From: Streptomyces sp. F001
Lineage (GTDB): Bacteria > Actinomycetota > Actinomycetes > Streptomycetales > Streptomycetaceae
Direction of reading: 5' to 3'
Assembly: GCF_004187715.1 (NCBI RefSeq)
Contig: NZ_QZWF01000003.1
Location: forward strand, 434,001-498,000
DNA length: 64,000 bases
Part shown: positions 1 to 8,146 of the stretch, piece after piece
Position numbering within the stretch: the first letter of the stretch is position 1
Layout: the number at the start of each line of letters is the position of its first letter
Notes under the pieces: model-generated
Seen by the model: only the letters and a program-made list of their open reading frames with translations
Databases searched by the model: none
What the model was told of the DNA's origin: nothing
Made by a program: the position numbers and the translations under genes

Positions 1-635
1 GTCGCGGTCGGCAGCCCGACGTCCGAGGTCACCAGGTCACCCTCGCCGACCCGGTGGGCCACCGCCAGCGACCACTGCTGGACGCTCAGCGTGCGCGCCC
101 CGGCCACGAGGGAGCCGAACAGGGCCTCCCAGACCAGCGCATAGACGAGGCCGAAGACGACCGCGTGCCGGGACACCGTGCCGAGCAGCAGGAACAGGGC
201 CGCGTAGGCGATGGAGGCGACCAGCGCGGCCACCGTGTAGGCGACGGCGATCTGCTGGCCGTTGCCGTTCAGGATCAGGCCCGCGATGAGCGTGGGCACC
301 GCCGAGAACACCATGGTCACGGCGATCGCGACGATCAGCTTGGTGAAGATGATCGTCGGCCGTTTCACCGGCTTGGACAGCAGGTACACCACCGAGCCGT
401 CGTCGATCTCCGGCCCGATGGCGCCCGTGCCCGCGATGACGCCGATGATCGGCACCATCGTGGCGAGCGCCAGCCCGCCGAGCAGGTCGGCGGCGGTCTG
501 GTCGTCCGCGCCGGCGAGGCCGCGCACCACCACGGAGATGGCGATCAGCAGCAGCGGCAGCGCGCCGAGAATGAGGGCCCGGCGACGGCCGAGCAGGGCC
601 CGGTAGGTGAGTCGGGCGACTGTGGGGTCGTACAT
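1..635 (-). CDS. ABC-2 type exporter permease, C-terminus cut by window edge
   Basis: Membrane subunit of an ABC exporter. The start ATG is at 633-635 with a GAGG-like site upstream, and the frame stays open to base 1. The visible ~211 residues begin MYDPTVARLTYRALLGRRR and then show several hydrophobic helices (for example LILGALPLLLIAISVVVRGL). A middle section, EIDDGSVVYLLSKPVKR, is typical of ABC-2 permeases. It lies 10 bp downstream of the ATPase at 646-1557 and is surely its partner. The two genes repeat the ATPase/permease arrangement at 1554-3429. The substrate cannot be told from sequence. Confidence 0.85.
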   Translation of the reverse strand, partial: MYDPTVARLTYRALLGRRRALILGALPLLLIAISVVVRGLAGADDQTAADLLGGLALATMVPIIGVIAGTGAIGPEIDDGSVVYLLSKPVKRPTIIFTKLIVAIAVTMVFSAVPTLIAGLILNGNGQQIAVAYTVAALVASIAYAALFLLLGTVSRHAVVFGLVYALVWEALFGSLVAGARTLSVQQWSLAVAHRVGEGDLVTSDVGLPTA

Positions 636-645
636 CTTCGGCCTC

Positions 646-1557
646 CTACGCCGCGACCAGATACGAGAACACGGACTCGAGGGACTCGTCGGACGGCGAG
701 ACCGTCAGCAGACGGATGCCCTGGTCCCGGGCCACCCGCGGCAGCAGGGCGGTGAAACGGCCGAAGTCGACGGCCTGGATACGCAACGCGCCCTCCGTCA
801 GGTCGACTTCGATGCCGGACGTCGACGGGTCGGCGATCAGCGCGGCCGCGAGGGCGCGGTCGTCGCTGGAACGCACCAGGTAACGGTGCGGCCGGTCGGT
901 CATCAGGCGGCGGATCTTGCGGAAGTCGCCGCTGGCCGCGTGCCGTCCGGCGACGACGACCTCGATGTGCCAGGCGAGTTGCTCGACCTCTTCGAGGATG
1001 TGGGACGAGAACAGCACGGTGCGGCCCTCGTCGCCCATGCGCCGCAGCAGATCCATCAGCTGCATGCGCTGGCGCGGGTCCATGCCGTTGAACGGCTCGT
1101 CGAGCAGAAGCAGCGACGGGTCGTGGACCAGCGCGGACGCCATCTTCACGCGCTGACGCATGCCCTTGGAGTACGTGGCGATCTTGCGGTCCTGCGCGTA
1201 CTCCATCTCGACGGTGGCCAGGGCCTTTTGGGCCGCGGTGGCCCCGAGGCCGTGCAACTCGGCGTTGGCGACGACGAATTCGCGGCCGGTGAGGAAGTCG
1301 TACATCGCCTCGCGCTCGGGGACGATGCCGATGTGCTTGTAGATCGACTCGTTGCGCCACACCTGCCGGCCGTCGAGGGTGACCGTGCCGGTGGACGGGG
1401 CCAGGAAGCCGCCCATCATGTTGATCAGGGTGGACTTTCCGGCGCCGTTGGGGCCCAGGAGGCCGGTGACGCCGGGGCCGATCGTCATGGTGATGTCGTT
1501 GACGGCGACCACGTTGCCGAACCAGCGGGAGACGTGGTCGATGGAGAGCGTGGTCAC
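646..1557 (-). CDS. ABC transporter ATP-binding protein
   Basis: Cytoplasmic ATPase of an ABC-2 exporter, 303 residues from a GTG start. Visible motifs are Walker A GPNGAGKST, signature YSKGMRQR and Walker B LLLLDEPFNGMDP, with a C-terminal regulatory extension typical of CcmA-like exporters. The GTG overlaps the TGA of the upstream permease by four bases (GTGA), so translation of the two is probably coupled. Four genes read leftward as one unit with two ATPases and two permeases. The drug, lipid or peptide exported is unknown. Confidence 0.9.
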   Translation of the reverse strand: MTTLSIDHVSRWFGNVVAVNDITMTIGPGVTGLLGPNGAGKSTLINMMGGFLAPSTGTVTLDGRQVWRNESIYKHIGIVPEREAMYDFLTGREFVVANAELHGLGATAAQKALATVEMEYAQDRKIATYSKGMRQRVKMASALVHDPSLLLLDEPFNGMDPRQRMQLMDLLRRMGDEGRTVLFSSHILEEVEQLAWHIEVVVAGRHAASGDFRKIRRLMTDRPHRYLVRSSDDRALAAALIADPSTSGIEVDLTEGALRIQAVDFGRFTALLPRVARDQGIRLLTVSPSDESLESVFSYLVAA

Positions 1558-2462
1558 AGTCCGACCTTTCGGTAGCGGCGCATCAGGAGGCCGTAGCAGG
1601 CGGCGATCAGGCCGAGGGCGACGAGGACGTAGACCACGCCCTCCCCGTTCGTCGGGCCGACGCCTCCGGGAAACGCCGAAGTCGCGCCGAGGAACGCGGA
1701 CTGCACGCCGTCGATGAGCGTGATCGGTGAGAAGAGGCCGATCCATGCAATGGATCCGCTGCTGTTCTGCACCTCGGCGATGGCCTGAAGGGTGGAGACC
1801 GCGCCGTAGGAGATGGTCAGGACGGCGATCACGGCCGCGATGCCGAAGCCGCGGCGCGGAGTGACCGCCGCGATGACCAGGCCGAGACCGGCGAAGAGCA
1901 GCGAGAGCAGTGCCACGGAGACGAGTCCCTGTGCGAATCCCTTGGTCTGGTCGGCGAAGTCGAGCTTGGCCAGCAGAGCGCCCACATAGAGGACGAGCAG
2001 CGGGGCGGCGGTGAGGATGAACATCGCCGAGGCCAGTGCCGCGTACTTCGCGCGGACGTAGTCGGCCGTCTCGATCGGCCGTGAGAAGTACAGCGGCACG
2101 GTCTTGAAGCGCAGGTCGCGCGAGACGGACTGGGGTGCCTGTGAGGCGACGTACAGGCTGATGACGGCCTGCATGATGATCGCGTAGCGGGTGTACTCGA
2201 CGGGCAGGTCGTTCGCCTTGGTGGCGACGGCGACGGCGACCATGATGGCCGCGGGCACGCACATCACCACGAACAGCAGCATCGGCAGCACCTTGGACTT
2301 CACCGAGCGGCCGAGGCCGTAGGCGCCGCGCAGGGACTGCGAGTAGAGGGAGCGGCGGGCGTAGGAGCGGCCCAGGCGCGGGCCGTCGTATGTGCGGTAG
2401 CCGATGTTGTGGATGCGGGTCTGGTCACCCGGCGGGGACGCTACGGGGTGCTCAACTGCCAT
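1554..2462 (-). CDS. ABC-2 type exporter permease
   Basis: Polytopic membrane protein of 302 residues. A cytoplasmic N-terminus contains IGYRTYDGPRLGR, a motif common in actinobacterial ABC-2 permeases. About six hydrophobic segments follow (for example VLPMLLFVVMCVPAAIMVAV). It starts 11 bp inside the end of the upstream ATPase gene and ends overlapping the next ATPase by 4 bp. It is therefore part of a tightly coupled operon of four exporter genes. The likely partner is the ATPase at 2452-3429, though subunits could mix with the second pair. Confidence 0.88.
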   Translation of the reverse strand: MAVEHPVASPPGDQTRIHNIGYRTYDGPRLGRSYARRSLYSQSLRGAYGLGRSVKSKVLPMLLFVVMCVPAAIMVAVAVATKANDLPVEYTRYAIIMQAVISLYVASQAPQSVSRDLRFKTVPLYFSRPIETADYVRAKYAALASAMFILTAAPLLVLYVGALLAKLDFADQTKGFAQGLVSVALLSLLFAGLGLVIAAVTPRRGFGIAAVIAVLTISYGAVSTLQAIAEVQNSSGSIAWIGLFSPITLIDGVQSAFLGATSAFPGGVGPTNGEGVVYVLVALGLIAACYGLLMRRYRKVGL

Positions 2463-3429
2463 GGCCGACCGCCTCCTTCCGCTGCTCGTCGGTGTCGGTG
2501 TCGGTCGTGAAGACCTCCGAGATGTGGTGCCGGCGCTGCTCCATGCGGACCAGACCGAGACCGAGGTCGGCGACGGTGTCCCTGACCAGGTCGTAGGTCT
2601 CCTCGCCCTGCGCGGTGAGCAGCAGGACGTGTCCGGCGCCGGGCAGGCCGCTGCCGGCGTCGACGGTCACCCCGCGCGCGTGGAGCGCTTCGCGCACCGC
2701 GCGGGTGCCGTCCGGGTGTTCGTCGGTGTCGGTGACCTCGATCGCGAGGGTCGTCGTGGTCTGGGTGAAGTCCGTGGTGGAGCTGGAGCGCAGGAGCTTG
2801 CCGCCGTCGATGACGACGACGTGGTCGCAGGTGCGTTCCAGTTCGCCCAGGAGGTGGGAGGTGACCAGGACCGAGATGCCGAAGTCGGTGTGGATGCGGC
2901 GGATCAGGCCGAGCATCTCGTCGCGGCCGACCGGGTCCAGGCCGTTGGTCGGCTCGTCCAGGAAGACCAGCTGCGGGTCGTGGACCAGGGCCTGCGCGAG
3001 CTTCACGCGCTGCTTCATGCCGGTCGAGTAGCCGCCGATGGGGCGGTACCGCTCCTCGTACAGGCCGACGTGGCGCAGGGTGTCCGCGGTGCGCTCACGC
3101 GCGGCGGTGGGCGGCAGGCCGGACATGCGCGCCATGTGGACGACGAACTCGGTGGCCGAGACGTCGGGCGGCAGACAGTCGTGCTCCGGCATGTACCCCA
3201 CGCGCTCGCGGATGGCGGCGCCTTTGGTGGCGACGTCGAGGCCGAGCACTTCGGCACGGCCCTCGGTGGCAGGGGACAGACCCAGCAGGATCTTGATCAG
3301 TGTGGACTTGCCGGCCCCGTTGGCTCCGACGAGTCCGGTCACACCGGGCCCGACGTCCACGGAGAGCCGGTCAAGCGCGGTCACCCTGGGGAACCGCTTG
3401 CTCAGGCTTTCGGTCGCGATCACAGTCAC
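2452..3429 (-). CDS. ABC transporter ATP-binding protein
   Basis: First gene of the exporter operon. It has Walker A GANGAGKSTL, signature YSTGMKQRVKLAQ, Walker B LVFLDEPTNGLDP and an H-loop (TSHLL). Two GTG codons are possible starts (3427-3429 and 3421-3423), just ahead of the conserved IATESLSKRFPRVTALD. Neither has a strong ribosome site, so the transcript may be leaderless. I chose the outer one, giving 325 residues. An in-frame ATG at 3492 would add 21 residues that do not look like the family. Confidence 0.88.
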   Translation of the reverse strand: MTVIATESLSKRFPRVTALDRLSVDVGPGVTGLVGANGAGKSTLIKILLGLSPATEGRAEVLGLDVATKGAAIRERVGYMPEHDCLPPDVSATEFVVHMARMSGLPPTAARERTADTLRHVGLYEERYRPIGGYSTGMKQRVKLAQALVHDPQLVFLDEPTNGLDPVGRDEMLGLIRRIHTDFGISVLVTSHLLGELERTCDHVVVIDGGKLLRSSSTTDFTQTTTTLAIEVTDTDEHPDGTRAVREALHARGVTVDAGSGLPGAGHVLLLTAQGEETYDLVRDTVADLGLGLVRMEQRRHHISEVFTTDTDTDEQRKEAVGHGS

Positions 3430-3546
3430 GTCGTAGACGGTAGTGACGCGGACCACGCCAGTCGTCAGACCGCAGAGCCGTCTTGGAGTCACTCTCGAGT
3501 AGTACGGGACCCTGAGGGTCCCCCTGAGGTCGAACGGCCACGCCTG

Positions 3547-3575
3547 TTGACGCAGCCTCTAACAACTGTCAGATT
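3547..3575 (+). promoter_or_regulatory. candidate promoter for a leaderless transcript
   Basis: TTGACG at 3547-3552 and CAGATT at 3570-3575 are 17 bp apart. The -10 is weak (3 of 6). A start about 6 bp further would fall on the ATG at 3581, which has no ribosome-binding site. That position would give a leaderless message. Confidence 0.4.
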
Positions 3576-3580
3576 CGCCG

Positions 3581-3655
3581 ATGTCTCGTGACGAGCACGT
3601 ACCGCAACCGGACGACGATGTGCCGCACCTCAGGCGCTGGGCGGAGGAGAAGTGA
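3581..3655 (+). CDS. 24-codon leader-like ORF overlapping the next gene
   Basis: ATG at 3581 opens a 24-residue charged peptide starting MSRDEHVPQPDDD and ending RRWAEEK. Its TGA overlaps the GTG of the following gene as GTGA, and the ribosome site for that gene (GGAGGAGA, 3643-3650) lies inside this ORF. The arrangement looks like translational coupling. The peptide matches nothing I recognise. It could be a leader peptide or the tail of a lost gene. Confidence 0.35.
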   Translation: MSRDEHVPQPDDDVPHLRRWAEEK

Positions 3656-5409
3656 CGGTGCTGAAGGGCGCGCGGGAGCGCCGGGTGCGTACGGGCGGGG
3701 TCGAGCTGTGCGTGGCCGAGCTGGGGGACCCGGAGCAGCCGACGGTCGTGCTCGTGCACGGCTACCCGGACAGCAAGGAGGTCTGGTCCGAGGTGGCCGT
3801 CCGCCTCGCCGACCACTTCCATGTCGTGCTGTACGACGTGCGGGGCCACGGCCGGTCCACGGCGCCGCAGCCCCTGCGCGGCGGATTCACCCTGGAGAAG
3901 CTGACGGACGACTTCCTCGCCGTCGCGGACGCGGTCAGCCCGGACCGTCCGGTGCACCTCGTGGGGCACGACTGGGGCTCGGTGCAGTCCTGGGAGTTCG
4001 TCACCGTTCGGCGCACCGAGGGCCGGATCGCGTCCTTCACCTCGATGTCCGGTCCTTCGCTGGACCACTACGGCCACTGGATCCAGCGGCGCGTCAAGCG
4101 CCCGACCCCGCGCCGCGTCGGCCAGCTCCTGAGCCAGGGCGCCAAGTCCTGGTACGTGTACCTGCTGCACACGCCCGTGCTGCCCGAACTGGCCTGGCGA
4201 GGCCCCCTCGGCAAGCACTGGCCGCGCATCCTGGAACGCGTCGAGAAGTTCCCCGGCGGCGACTACCCGACCTCGTCGCTGCCCACCGACGCGGCGCACG
4301 GGGCGTGGCTGTACCGGGACAACGTACGGGCCCGGCTGCGCAGGCCCCGCCCGGACGCGTACGCGCACGCGCCCGTGCAGCTCATCACGCCCCTGAGGGA
4401 CGCATTCCTGTCCGAGAAGCTCTACGACGAACTGGAACGGTGGGCTCCCCGGTTGACCCGCCGCACGCTCCCGGCCAAGCACTGGATCCCGCGCACGCGC
4501 CCCGATCAGCTGGCCGCCTGGATCGAGGAGTTCGTGCTGGCGAACGAGTCGGGCAGGCCGGTGATCGAGGCGACCGGACGGTACGCCGACCGCTTCGGCG
4601 GTCAGCTCGTCCTGGTCACGGGCGCGGGCAGCGGCATCGGGCGAGCCACGGCGTTGGCGTTCGCCCAGTCCGGCGCGCGCGTGATCGCCGTCGACCGGGA
4701 CGCGGAGGGCGCGGCCCGCACGGCGGAGATGTCCCGGCGGATCGGGTCTCCGGCGGCCTGGGCGGAGACCGTCGACGTCTCCGACGAGCAGGCCATGGAG
4801 AAGCTCACGGAGAAAGTCGCGACCGAGTACGGCGTGGTGGACGTCCTGGTGAACAACGCCGGAATCGGGCTGGCCGGCCCCTTCCTCGACACCACACCGG
4901 AGGACTGGCGCAAGGTCCTCGACGTCAATCTGTGGGGCGTGATCCACGGCTGCCGGCTGTTCGGCCGGCAGATGGCCGCGCGCGGACAGGGCGGCCACAT
5001 CGTCAACGTCGCCTCGGCGGCGGCGTACCAGCCCTCCAGGGCGCTGCCCGCGTACAGCACCTCCAAGGCCGCCGTGCTGATGCTGAGCGAGTGCCTGCGC
5101 GCCGAACTCGCCGGGCAGGGCATCGGCGTCACGGCGATATGCCCCGGCTTCGTCAACACCAACATCACGTCCACGGCTCGGTTCGCGGGCGTGGACGCGG
5201 AGGAGGAGAAGCGGCGCCAGAAGAGGGCCGCGCGCCTGTACGGGCTGCGGAACTACCCGCCGGAGAAGGTCGCCGACGCCATCCTGCGGGCGGTGGTCCG
5301 CAACGAGGCGGTCGTTCCGGTGACGCCCGAGGCACGCGGCGCCTATCTGCTCGCTCGGTTCATGCCTCGGGCGTTGCGGGGGATCGCGCGGGTGGAACCG
5401 CCGTTGTGA
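3652..5409 (+). CDS. alpha/beta hydrolase fused to short-chain dehydrogenase
   Basis: Two-domain enzyme of 585 residues. Residues ~1-300 are an alpha/beta hydrolase with LVHGYPDS (oxyanion region) and GHDWGS, where Asp107 sits as the nucleophile. That is the epoxide-hydrolase/dehalogenase type rather than Ser. Residues ~315-585 are a classical SDR with nucleotide motif TGAGSGIG near residue 323, NNAG, and catalytic YSTSK near 469-473. The GTG start follows GGAGGAGA. Such fusions are known in actinobacteria. The substrate is unknown, but hydrolysis followed by NAD(P)-dependent oxidation of one substrate is a reasonable inference. Confidence 0.88.
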   Translation: MTVLKGARERRVRTGGVELCVAELGDPEQPTVVLVHGYPDSKEVWSEVAVRLADHFHVVLYDVRGHGRSTAPQPLRGGFTLEKLTDDFLAVADAVSPDRPVHLVGHDWGSVQSWEFVTVRRTEGRIASFTSMSGPSLDHYGHWIQRRVKRPTPRRVGQLLSQGAKSWYVYLLHTPVLPELAWRGPLGKHWPRILERVEKFPGGDYPTSSLPTDAAHGAWLYRDNVRARLRRPRPDAYAHAPVQLITPLRDAFLSEKLYDELERWAPRLTRRTLPAKHWIPRTRPDQLAAWIEEFVLANESGRPVIEATGRYADRFGGQLVLVTGAGSGIGRATALAFAQSGARVIAVDRDAEGAARTAEMSRRIGSPAAWAETVDVSDEQAMEKLTEKVATEYGVVDVLVNNAGIGLAGPFLDTTPEDWRKVLDVNLWGVIHGCRLFGRQMAARGQGGHIVNVASAAAYQPSRALPAYSTSKAAVLMLSECLRAELAGQGIGVTAICPGFVNTNITSTARFAGVDAEEEKRRQKRAARLYGLRNYPPEKVADAILRAVVRNEAVVPVTPEARGAYLLARFMPRALRGIARVEPPL

Positions 5410-5432
5410 GTGGCTGTGAAGCTGAGGGCCAG

Positions 5433-5486
5433 TTGTCCACAGCATCGCCCATTCTCCTGTGGATAACTCCACTTGGTTGTGGATCA
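5433..5486. promoter_or_regulatory. DnaA-box cluster
   Basis: Three boxes lie in 54 bp. TTGTCCACA at 5433-5441 is the preferred Streptomyces box. TGTGGATAA at 5458-5466 is TTATCCACA on the minus strand. TGTGGATCA at 5478-5486 has one mismatch to TTATCCACA. A weaker TGATCCACG follows at 5512-5520. They fill the gap between the fusion gene and kptA. Confidence 0.6.
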
Positions 5487-5542
5487 AACATCATGAGCAA
5501 AATCATGTGCGTGATCCACGTCTCGCCCGGCACGCTGGTGGG

Positions 5543-6091
5543 ATGGATGAAAGACGCACCGTGAAGGTGTCGAAGTACCTCTCGAAGCATCTGCGCCACC
5601 AGCCCGAGCTGATCGGGCTCACGCTCGACGAGGGCGGCTGGGTCGAGATCGACACGCTGATCGCGGCGGCCGCCGCGCACGGCTTCCGGTTCACCCGGGA
5701 GGAACTCGACCACGTGGTCGCCACCAACGACAAGAAGCGCTTCGCGATCGAGGGCCCGCGGATCCGCGCCAGCCAGGGGCACAGCGTCGAGGTGGACCTC
5801 GGGCTGCCCCCGGCGACCCCGCCGCCGTACCTCTACCACGGCACGGTGGCCGGCAACCTGGGCGCGATCCGCGCCGACGGACTCCGGCCCATGAACCGCC
5901 ACGACGTGCACCTCTCGGCCGACCGCGAGACCGCGACCCGGGTCGGCGCCCGCCGCGGCCGTCCCGTCGTGCTGTCGGTGGACGCCGGTGCGATGCACCG
6001 AGACGGCCACATCTTCAGGGTCAGCGCGAACGGGGTGTGGCTGACGCAGGCCGTCCCCCCGCAGTACCTGCACTTCCCCGAGCCGCACTGA
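5543..6091 (+). CDS. kptA: RNA 2'-phosphotransferase (Tpt1/KptA)
   Basis: NAD-dependent transferase that removes a 2'-phosphate from RNA, releasing ADP-ribose 1''-2'' cyclic phosphate. It has 182 residues, usual for the family. The N-terminus shows SKYLSKHLRHQPE, then LYHGT and LSADRETATRVGARRGRPVVL, which carry the conserved Arg-His-Arg-Arg residues of Tpt1. The ATG at 5543 follows GGTGGG. Upstream in-frame ATGs lie within the DnaA-box cluster and are unlikely starts. In bacteria the natural substrate is unclear because tRNA introns of the eukaryotic kind are absent. Confidence 0.9.
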   Translation: MDERRTVKVSKYLSKHLRHQPELIGLTLDEGGWVEIDTLIAAAAAHGFRFTREELDHVVATNDKKRFAIEGPRIRASQGHSVEVDLGLPPATPPPYLYHGTVAGNLGAIRADGLRPMNRHDVHLSADRETATRVGARRGRPVVLSVDAGAMHRDGHIFRVSANGVWLTQAVPPQYLHFPEPH

Positions 6092-6190
6092 ACCGCCCTG
6101 GTCGTACCGGATGCCCGGCGACCGCACCCACAAGGAGTGGATCCCGATGATCACGCTCACCCCGCGGCTGAGCAGCCGCGTACGTCGAGC

Positions 6191-6206
6191 TGTTTCACGT
6201 GAAACA
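6191..6206. promoter_or_regulatory. parS site (perfect)
   Basis: TGTTTCACGTGAAACA, the ParB recognition palindrome. Symmetry extends to 6186-6211. It lies 26 bp ahead of the luciferase-like gene and just after an 8-bp-stem hairpin at 6163-6180. Confidence 0.92.
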
Positions 6207-6231
6207 GCTCGGGCCGCTTAGGCTCGATGGC

Positions 6232-7134
6232 ATGACCTTGCGCCTGAGCACCGTGATCCTCCCGTACCGCCGCTGGCACGAGGGAGGCCGTACGACATGG
6301 CAGCGCGCGGAGCAGCTCGGCTTCCACGGCGCCTTCACCTACGACCACCTGTCCTGGCGCAGCTTCCGGGACGGCCCGTGGTTCGGTGCCGTGCCGACGC
6401 TGACCGCCGCCGCAGCCGTCACCGACCGGCTGCGTCTGGGCACCCTGGTCACCTCACCGAACTTCCGCCACCCGGTGACCCTCGCCAAGGAGCTGATCTC
6501 CCTCGACGACATCTCCGGCGGGCGGATCACGCTCGGCATCGGCGCGGGCGGCACCGGCTACGACGCCACGGCCCTGGGGCAGGAGGCCTGGACCCCGCGG
6601 GAGCGTGCCGACCGGTTCGGCGAGTTCGTGCCGCTGCTGGACCGGCTGCTGACCGAGGACGCGGTGTCGTACGAGGGCGACTTCTACTCGGCGCACGAGG
6701 CACGCAACATCCCGGGCTGTGTACAGCGTCCCCGGCTGCCCTTCGCGGTGGCCGCCACCGGCCCGCGCGGGCTGCGGCTCGCGGCACGCTACGGGCAGGC
6801 GTGGGTGACCACCGGCGATCCCAAGCTGTACGAGAACGGCACCCCCGAGCAGTCGGTCCAGGCCATTCGCAGGCAGGCCGAGAAGCTCGCCGCTGCGTGC
6901 GCCGAGATCGGCCGCGACGCCTCGGCGATGGACAAGATCCTGCTCACCGGTTTCACCCCGGACCGTGGCCGGCCGTTGCAGTCCCTCGAGGCGTTCGTGG
7001 ACTTCGCGGGACGGCACCAGGAACTGGGCTTCACCGAGATCGTGATCCACTGGCCCATCCCCGACTCGGACTTCGCCGCGGAGGACAAGGTCTTCGAGCA
7101 GATCGCCATGGAGGCACCGGCTCAGCTGGGTTGA
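6232..7134 (+). CDS. LLM-class flavin-dependent oxidoreductase
   Basis: Bacterial-luciferase-like monooxygenase or F420-dependent enzyme of 300 residues. It begins [15 protein letters not shown] and contains [30 protein letters not shown] and [11 protein letters not shown], the typical barrel and cofactor segments of the family. The ATG at 6232 is chosen over an upstream ATG at 6199 that falls inside parS. F420 or FMN use cannot be decided from sequence. It is single-gene, with its own hairpin terminator at 7152-7184. Confidence 0.88.
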   Translation: MTLRLSTVILPYRRWHEGGRTTWQRAEQLGFHGAFTYDHLSWRSFRDGPWFGAVPTLTAAAAVTDRLRLGTLVTSPNFRHPVTLAKELISLDDISGGRITLGIGAGGTGYDATALGQEAWTPRERADRFGEFVPLLDRLLTEDAVSYEGDFYSAHEARNIPGCVQRPRLPFAVAATGPRGLRLAARYGQAWVTTGDPKLYENGTPEQSVQAIRRQAEKLAAACAEIGRDASAMDKILLTGFTPDRGRPLQSLEAFVDFAGRHQELGFTEIVIHWPIPDSDFAAEDKVFEQIAMEAPAQLG

Positions 7135-7151
7135 GCCCGCGAAACGCAACG

Positions 7152-7184
7152 GCACAGGTGAGGGCGGTATCCACTCACCTGTGC
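7152..7184 (+). terminator. hairpin terminator after the LLM gene
   Basis: Perfect 11-bp stem (7152-7162 with 7174-7184) and 11-nt loop, 17 bp after the stop, with no U-run. A second hairpin, CCTGCAC/GTGCAGG at 7190-7207, follows and lies just before the HAD gene. Confidence 0.6.
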
Positions 7185-7228
7185 GGACTCCTGCACGCCA
7201 GTGCAGGCATATGCGCGAGAATGGCGCG

Positions 7229-8104
7229 GTGACCTCAGCGACTCGACAGCCCGAGACCCCGGCCTCCCCCATGGTTCCGCCCCGGCTGATCGCCACCGAC
7301 CTCGACGGCACGCTGCTGCGGGACGACAAGTCGGTGTCGCCGCGCACGGTCGCCGCCCTCGCGGCCGCCGAGGACGCGGGCATCGAGGTCTTCTTCGTCA
7401 CCGGCCGCCCGGCCCGCTGGATGGACGTCGTCAGCGACCATGTCCATGGACATGGCCTGGCGATCTGCGGCAACGGTGCCGCGGTGGTCGACCTGCACGG
7501 CGGCCCCGGCACCCACCGGTTCGTGAAGGTCCGGGAGCTTGCACGGGAGAACGCCCTGGACGCCGTACGGCTGCTGCGCGACGCGGCCCCGGGCACGGTG
7601 TACGCCGTCGAGCAGACGTACGGCTTCTACCAGGAGCCCGCCTATCCGAAGCTGCACATGGAGACGCCGGACATGCTCGCTCCGGCCGAGCAGCTCCTGG
7701 CGCCCGACGCGCCCGGCGCCGACGAGCCGGTGCTCAAGATCCTCGCCTATCACCCCGAGATCGACCCGGACGCCTTCCTCACCCTCGCCCGGCTCGCCAT
7801 CGGCGATCGCGCCAACGTCACCCGCTCCAGTCCCAGCGCCCTGCTGGAGATCAGTGGGCCTGGTGTCTCCAAGGCCAGCACACTCGCCTTGTGCTGTGCC
7901 GAGCGCGGCATCTCGCACGAGGAGGTCGTCGCCTTCGGTGACATGCCCAACGACGTCGAGATGCTCACCTGGGCGGGCCAGTCGTACGCCATGGGCAACG
8001 CGCACCCGGACGTGATTGCCGCGGCCTCGGGGCGGACGGTCGCGAACAACGAGGACGGGGTCGCGGTCGTGATCGAGCAGCTGCTGGCGGAGCGGGTGCA
8101 GTAG
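7229..8104 (+). CDS. Cof-type HAD hydrolase
   Basis: Cytoplasmic haloacid-dehalogenase phosphatase of 291 residues. It has motif [10 protein letters not shown], motif II FVTGRP and the late motif [11 protein letters not shown], with a large Cof/YbjI cap between. Substrates of this class are usually sugar phosphates or FMN. The GTG at 7229 is preferred because the family conservation starts soon after it. There is no clear ribosome site, so the message may be leaderless. The gene converges on the M23 peptidase with 42 bp between stops. Confidence 0.88.
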   Translation: MTSATRQPETPASPMVPPRLIATDLDGTLLRDDKSVSPRTVAALAAAEDAGIEVFFVTGRPARWMDVVSDHVHGHGLAICGNGAAVVDLHGGPGTHRFVKVRELARENALDAVRLLRDAAPGTVYAVEQTYGFYQEPAYPKLHMETPDMLAPAEQLLAPDAPGADEPVLKILAYHPEIDPDAFLTLARLAIGDRANVTRSSPSALLEISGPGVSKASTLALCCAERGISHEEVVAFGDMPNDVEMLTWAGQSYAMGNAHPDVIAAASGRTVANNEDGVAVVIEQLLAERVQ

Positions 8105-8146
8105 CCGTCCCGCACCGTCGGCATCCCCGGCGGTGCCTTCACCGGG

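Noticed and set aside
6110..6220. 36-codon frame (MPGDRTHKEWIPM...) running through the parS at 6191
   Set aside because: No good ribosome site, and the second half is only parS read as codons; may be control DNA of the LLM gene.
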